A stretch of 5,896 nucleotides of DNA from JANFXS01 sp022791155 (GTDB lineage: Bacteria > Bacillota > Clostridia > Lachnospirales > Anaerotignaceae): positions 1 to 5,896 of the forward strand of contig CATJUX010000031.1 of the NCBI GenBank assembly GCA_949743895.1. Direction: 5' to 3'. Shown here in pieces: positions 4,294-5,896 of the stretch. The notes under the pieces are model-generated. The model made no database searches and was not told the DNA's origin. It saw only the letters and a program-made list of their open reading frames with translations. Every line of letters begins with the position of its first letter. The first letter of the stretch is position 1. The position numbers and the translations under genes are program-made.

Positions 4294-5896
4294 ATGAAAT
4301 TAAAACTGAACTTAATATCCATGTTTATGGCACTCATTTTTGCCGCTTTATCATTGCGGATTATATATTTGAAAACAACCTTTGGCGCCGAATATGAGGC
4401 CGAAACAAAAAATCAGATGATACGAGGCTATGACGAGCTTATCAAACCAATGCGCGGCAAAATATTAGACAGAAATTCTGTTGAACTTGCATTGAGTGTT
4501 CCTGTTTTCGATTTGATAATGGAACCATACACAATTTCACAACAGAATGATGAAACCCAAAAAGAAATTCTTTCATATCTAAAAGACAAGTTTCCACTTC
4601 TTGAAGAAAAAATAGAAAATTCAGTGGCAAAAGATTCTTCAGGCTCATTGATAAACAGCAAATATTACTATCCATTAATCAAAGAAATTTCATATGACAC
4701 AGCAACTGAAATCAAATCCAAAAAGTTGCCCGGAATCTATTTTGAGGAAAAACAAAAAAGAAAATATCCACAAAATTCACTTGCCTCACATGTTGTCGGC
4801 TTTTTATATGGTGAAAATATGTCTGGAATAGAAAAAAGCTATAACGATGCACTAACCGGATATAACGGCAGAAATTTCAAAACAATAGAAAATTCAAACA
4901 CAGTTTTTCAAAGTCATCAAGCTCAAAATGGTCACTCAATAACAACCACAATTGATCAAAACATACAACTTTTTGCCGAAAAAGGTGTTGAAAAAGCCAT
5001 GAAAGACTTTCCCTGTGAAACGGCAGCCGTCATAGTTATGAACCCAAAAACAGGTGAAATTTTGGCCATGGCCAGTTCAAACCAATTTGATTTGAACGCG
5101 CCTTCTGTTCCAAACAAAATTTCACAAGAGGAATTTGACGCAATGACACTCCCCCAAAAATCTGAACATCTCAACAATATGTGGAAAAATTTCAACATAT
5201 CAAACACATTTGAACCAGGCTCAATATTCAAGCCAATGGTGATAGCCGCGGCAATTGAAGAAAACATAATATCGCCTTCCGAAACATTTTATTGCAGTGG
5301 TTACAAACAAGTTGAAGACAGAAAAATCCATTGCATTCGCCGGACAGGCCATGGCAAAGAAACGCTTGAGCAAGTTATATCAAATTCATGCAATTCTGCA
5401 ATGATGGAAATTGCCGAAGCCATGGGGCGCGAAATATTTTATGAATATCAAAAAGGCTTTGGGTTTGGAGAAAAAACATATATAGATTTGCCAAACGAAG
5501 AAAGTGCAGAAACATTGCTCTATCCATGTGAAAAGCTTGGCCCTGTAGAACTTGCCACAAGTTCATTTGGTCAGTCATTCAATTGCACAGCGATGCAGGC
5601 TTTGACAGCATTTTCAGTTTTTGCCAATGACGGCGTTCTTATGCGGCCATATGTTGTGTCACAAATATCTGATGCAAATGGAAACATAGTTTTTGAAAAC
5701 AAGCCTGAAGTTGTTAGAAAAGTTATATCGCCTGAAACATGTTCTGTTGTAAATGAATATCTTCTGTCTGTTGTTGACAATGGAACGGGAAAAAAAGCCA
5801 AAATTGAAGGATATAAAATAGCTGGCAAATCAGGCACAGGGGAGCAAGGCGCCCGAAGCAAAGAAATATACAGCATTTCTTTTGTTGGTTTTTTGC
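4294..5896 (+). CDS. Class B penicillin-binding protein (transpeptidase), 3' end outside window
   Basis: 534 codons are visible and the frame is open to the window end. The ATG at 4294 follows GAGGAG (4278-4283) by 10 bases. One membrane anchor lies near residues 7-26 after MKLKLN. The PBP dimerisation/pedestal domain starts at RGKILDRN (54-61). The transpeptidase domain begins near 243 with TAAVIVMNPKTGEILAMA and carries SIFK (nucleophile Ser310, Lys313), SCN (365-367) and KSGT (512-515), so the enzyme should be active in cross-linking peptidoglycan at the outer membrane face. The usual GQG-x(3)-TPxQ segment reads GQSFNCTAMQ (426-435), a departure close to the active site. Only about 27 residues separate anchor and RGKILDRN, so there is no MecA-type N-terminal extension. 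The layout is FtsI/SpoVD-like. Whether PASTA domains follow cannot be seen. The promoter and BlaI dyad upstream indicate control by the divergent blaI-blaR1. Confidence 0.93.
   Translation, partial: MKLKLNLISMFMALIFAALSLRIIYLKTTFGAEYEAETKNQMIRGYDELIKPMRGKILDRNSVELALSVPVFDLIMEPYTISQQNDETQKEILSYLKDKFPLLEEKIENSVAKDSSGSLINSKYYYPLIKEISYDTATEIKSKKLPGIYFEEKQKRKYPQNSLASHVVGFLYGENMSGIEKSYNDALTGYNGRNFKTIENSNTVFQSHQAQNGHSITTTIDQNIQLFAEKGVEKAMKDFPCETAAVIVMNPKTGEILAMASSNQFDLNAPSVPNKISQEEFDAMTLPQKSEHLNNMWKNFNISNTFEPGSIFKPMVIAAAIEENIISPSETFYCSGYKQVEDRKIHCIRRTGHGKETLEQVISNSCNSAMMEIAEAMGREIFYEYQKGFGFGEKTYIDLPNEESAETLLYPCEKLGPVELATSSFGQSFNCTAMQALTAFSVFANDGVLMRPYVVSQISDANGNIVFENKPEVVRKVISPETCSVVNEYLLSVVDNGTGKKAKIEGYKIAGKSGTGEQGARSKEIYSISFVGFL

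Noticed and set aside
4286..4297. A three-codon leader frame (Met-Asn-Leu-stop) whose stop overlaps the PBP start codon
   Set aside because: Its ATG is only 2 bases from the GAGGAG site, too close for efficient initiation, while the ATG at 4294 is properly spaced and opens the PBP frame.
4428..5876. Minus-strand open frames opposite the PBP gene
   Set aside because: The plus strand encodes a continuous PBP with SIFK, SCN and KSGT in order, so these are shadows.
1..5896. CRISPR arrays, tRNA or rRNA genes, insertion-sequence ends, riboswitches
   Set aside because: No regularly spaced direct repeats, clover-leaf pattern, transposase fragment with terminal repeats, or known riboswitch core was seen on reading both strands.

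Overview
The window looks like chromosomal DNA of a low-GC Gram-positive bacterium, most likely one of the Clostridia (Bacillota). The reasons are the AT-rich sequence, strong purine-rich Shine-Dalgarno sites, textbook TTGACA-17-TATAAT promoters, GTG and TTG starts, ATA-rich codon use, and a BlaI/BlaR1 pair. The species cannot be named from this sequence alone.

Left part (1-1564). The 5' end of a minus-strand gene for a HAD-superfamily protein with the 2-haloacid-dehalogenase signature leaves the window at base 1. Divergent from it is a LysR-type regulator (293-1180, GTG start). The gap between them holds a good lysR promoter and two dyads that could be regulator sites. After lysR comes a 384-base stretch without a gene. 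It carries a bidirectional terminator-like hairpin, a 17-base motif repeated from the lysR leader, and two further inverted repeats.

Middle part (1565-4140, all minus strand). Read in transcription order this is blaI, then blaR1, then a small tautomerase-fold protein. blaI and blaR1 overlap by 4 bases (ATGA). The tautomerase gene follows 66 bases after blaR1 with no visible terminator, so the three could form one operon.

Right part (4141-5896). A 153-base divergent control region contains back-to-back consensus promoters, each followed by a BlaI-type dyad. Rightward transcription runs into a class B penicillin-binding protein gene, cut by the window end after 534 codons with all three transpeptidase motifs present.

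How it works together (inference from family knowledge): BlaI should bind both dyads and repress its own operon and the PBP gene. A beta-lactam acylating the extracellular BlaR1 sensor should activate its HExxH metalloprotease domain, leading to cleavage of BlaI at the conserved Asn-Phe site and release of both promoters. The target next door is a penicillin-binding protein and not a beta-lactamase. The logic is therefore like mecI-mecR1-mecA, but with a PBP lacking room for the MecA-type N-terminal extension. This inducible-PBP module is the most interesting system in the window.
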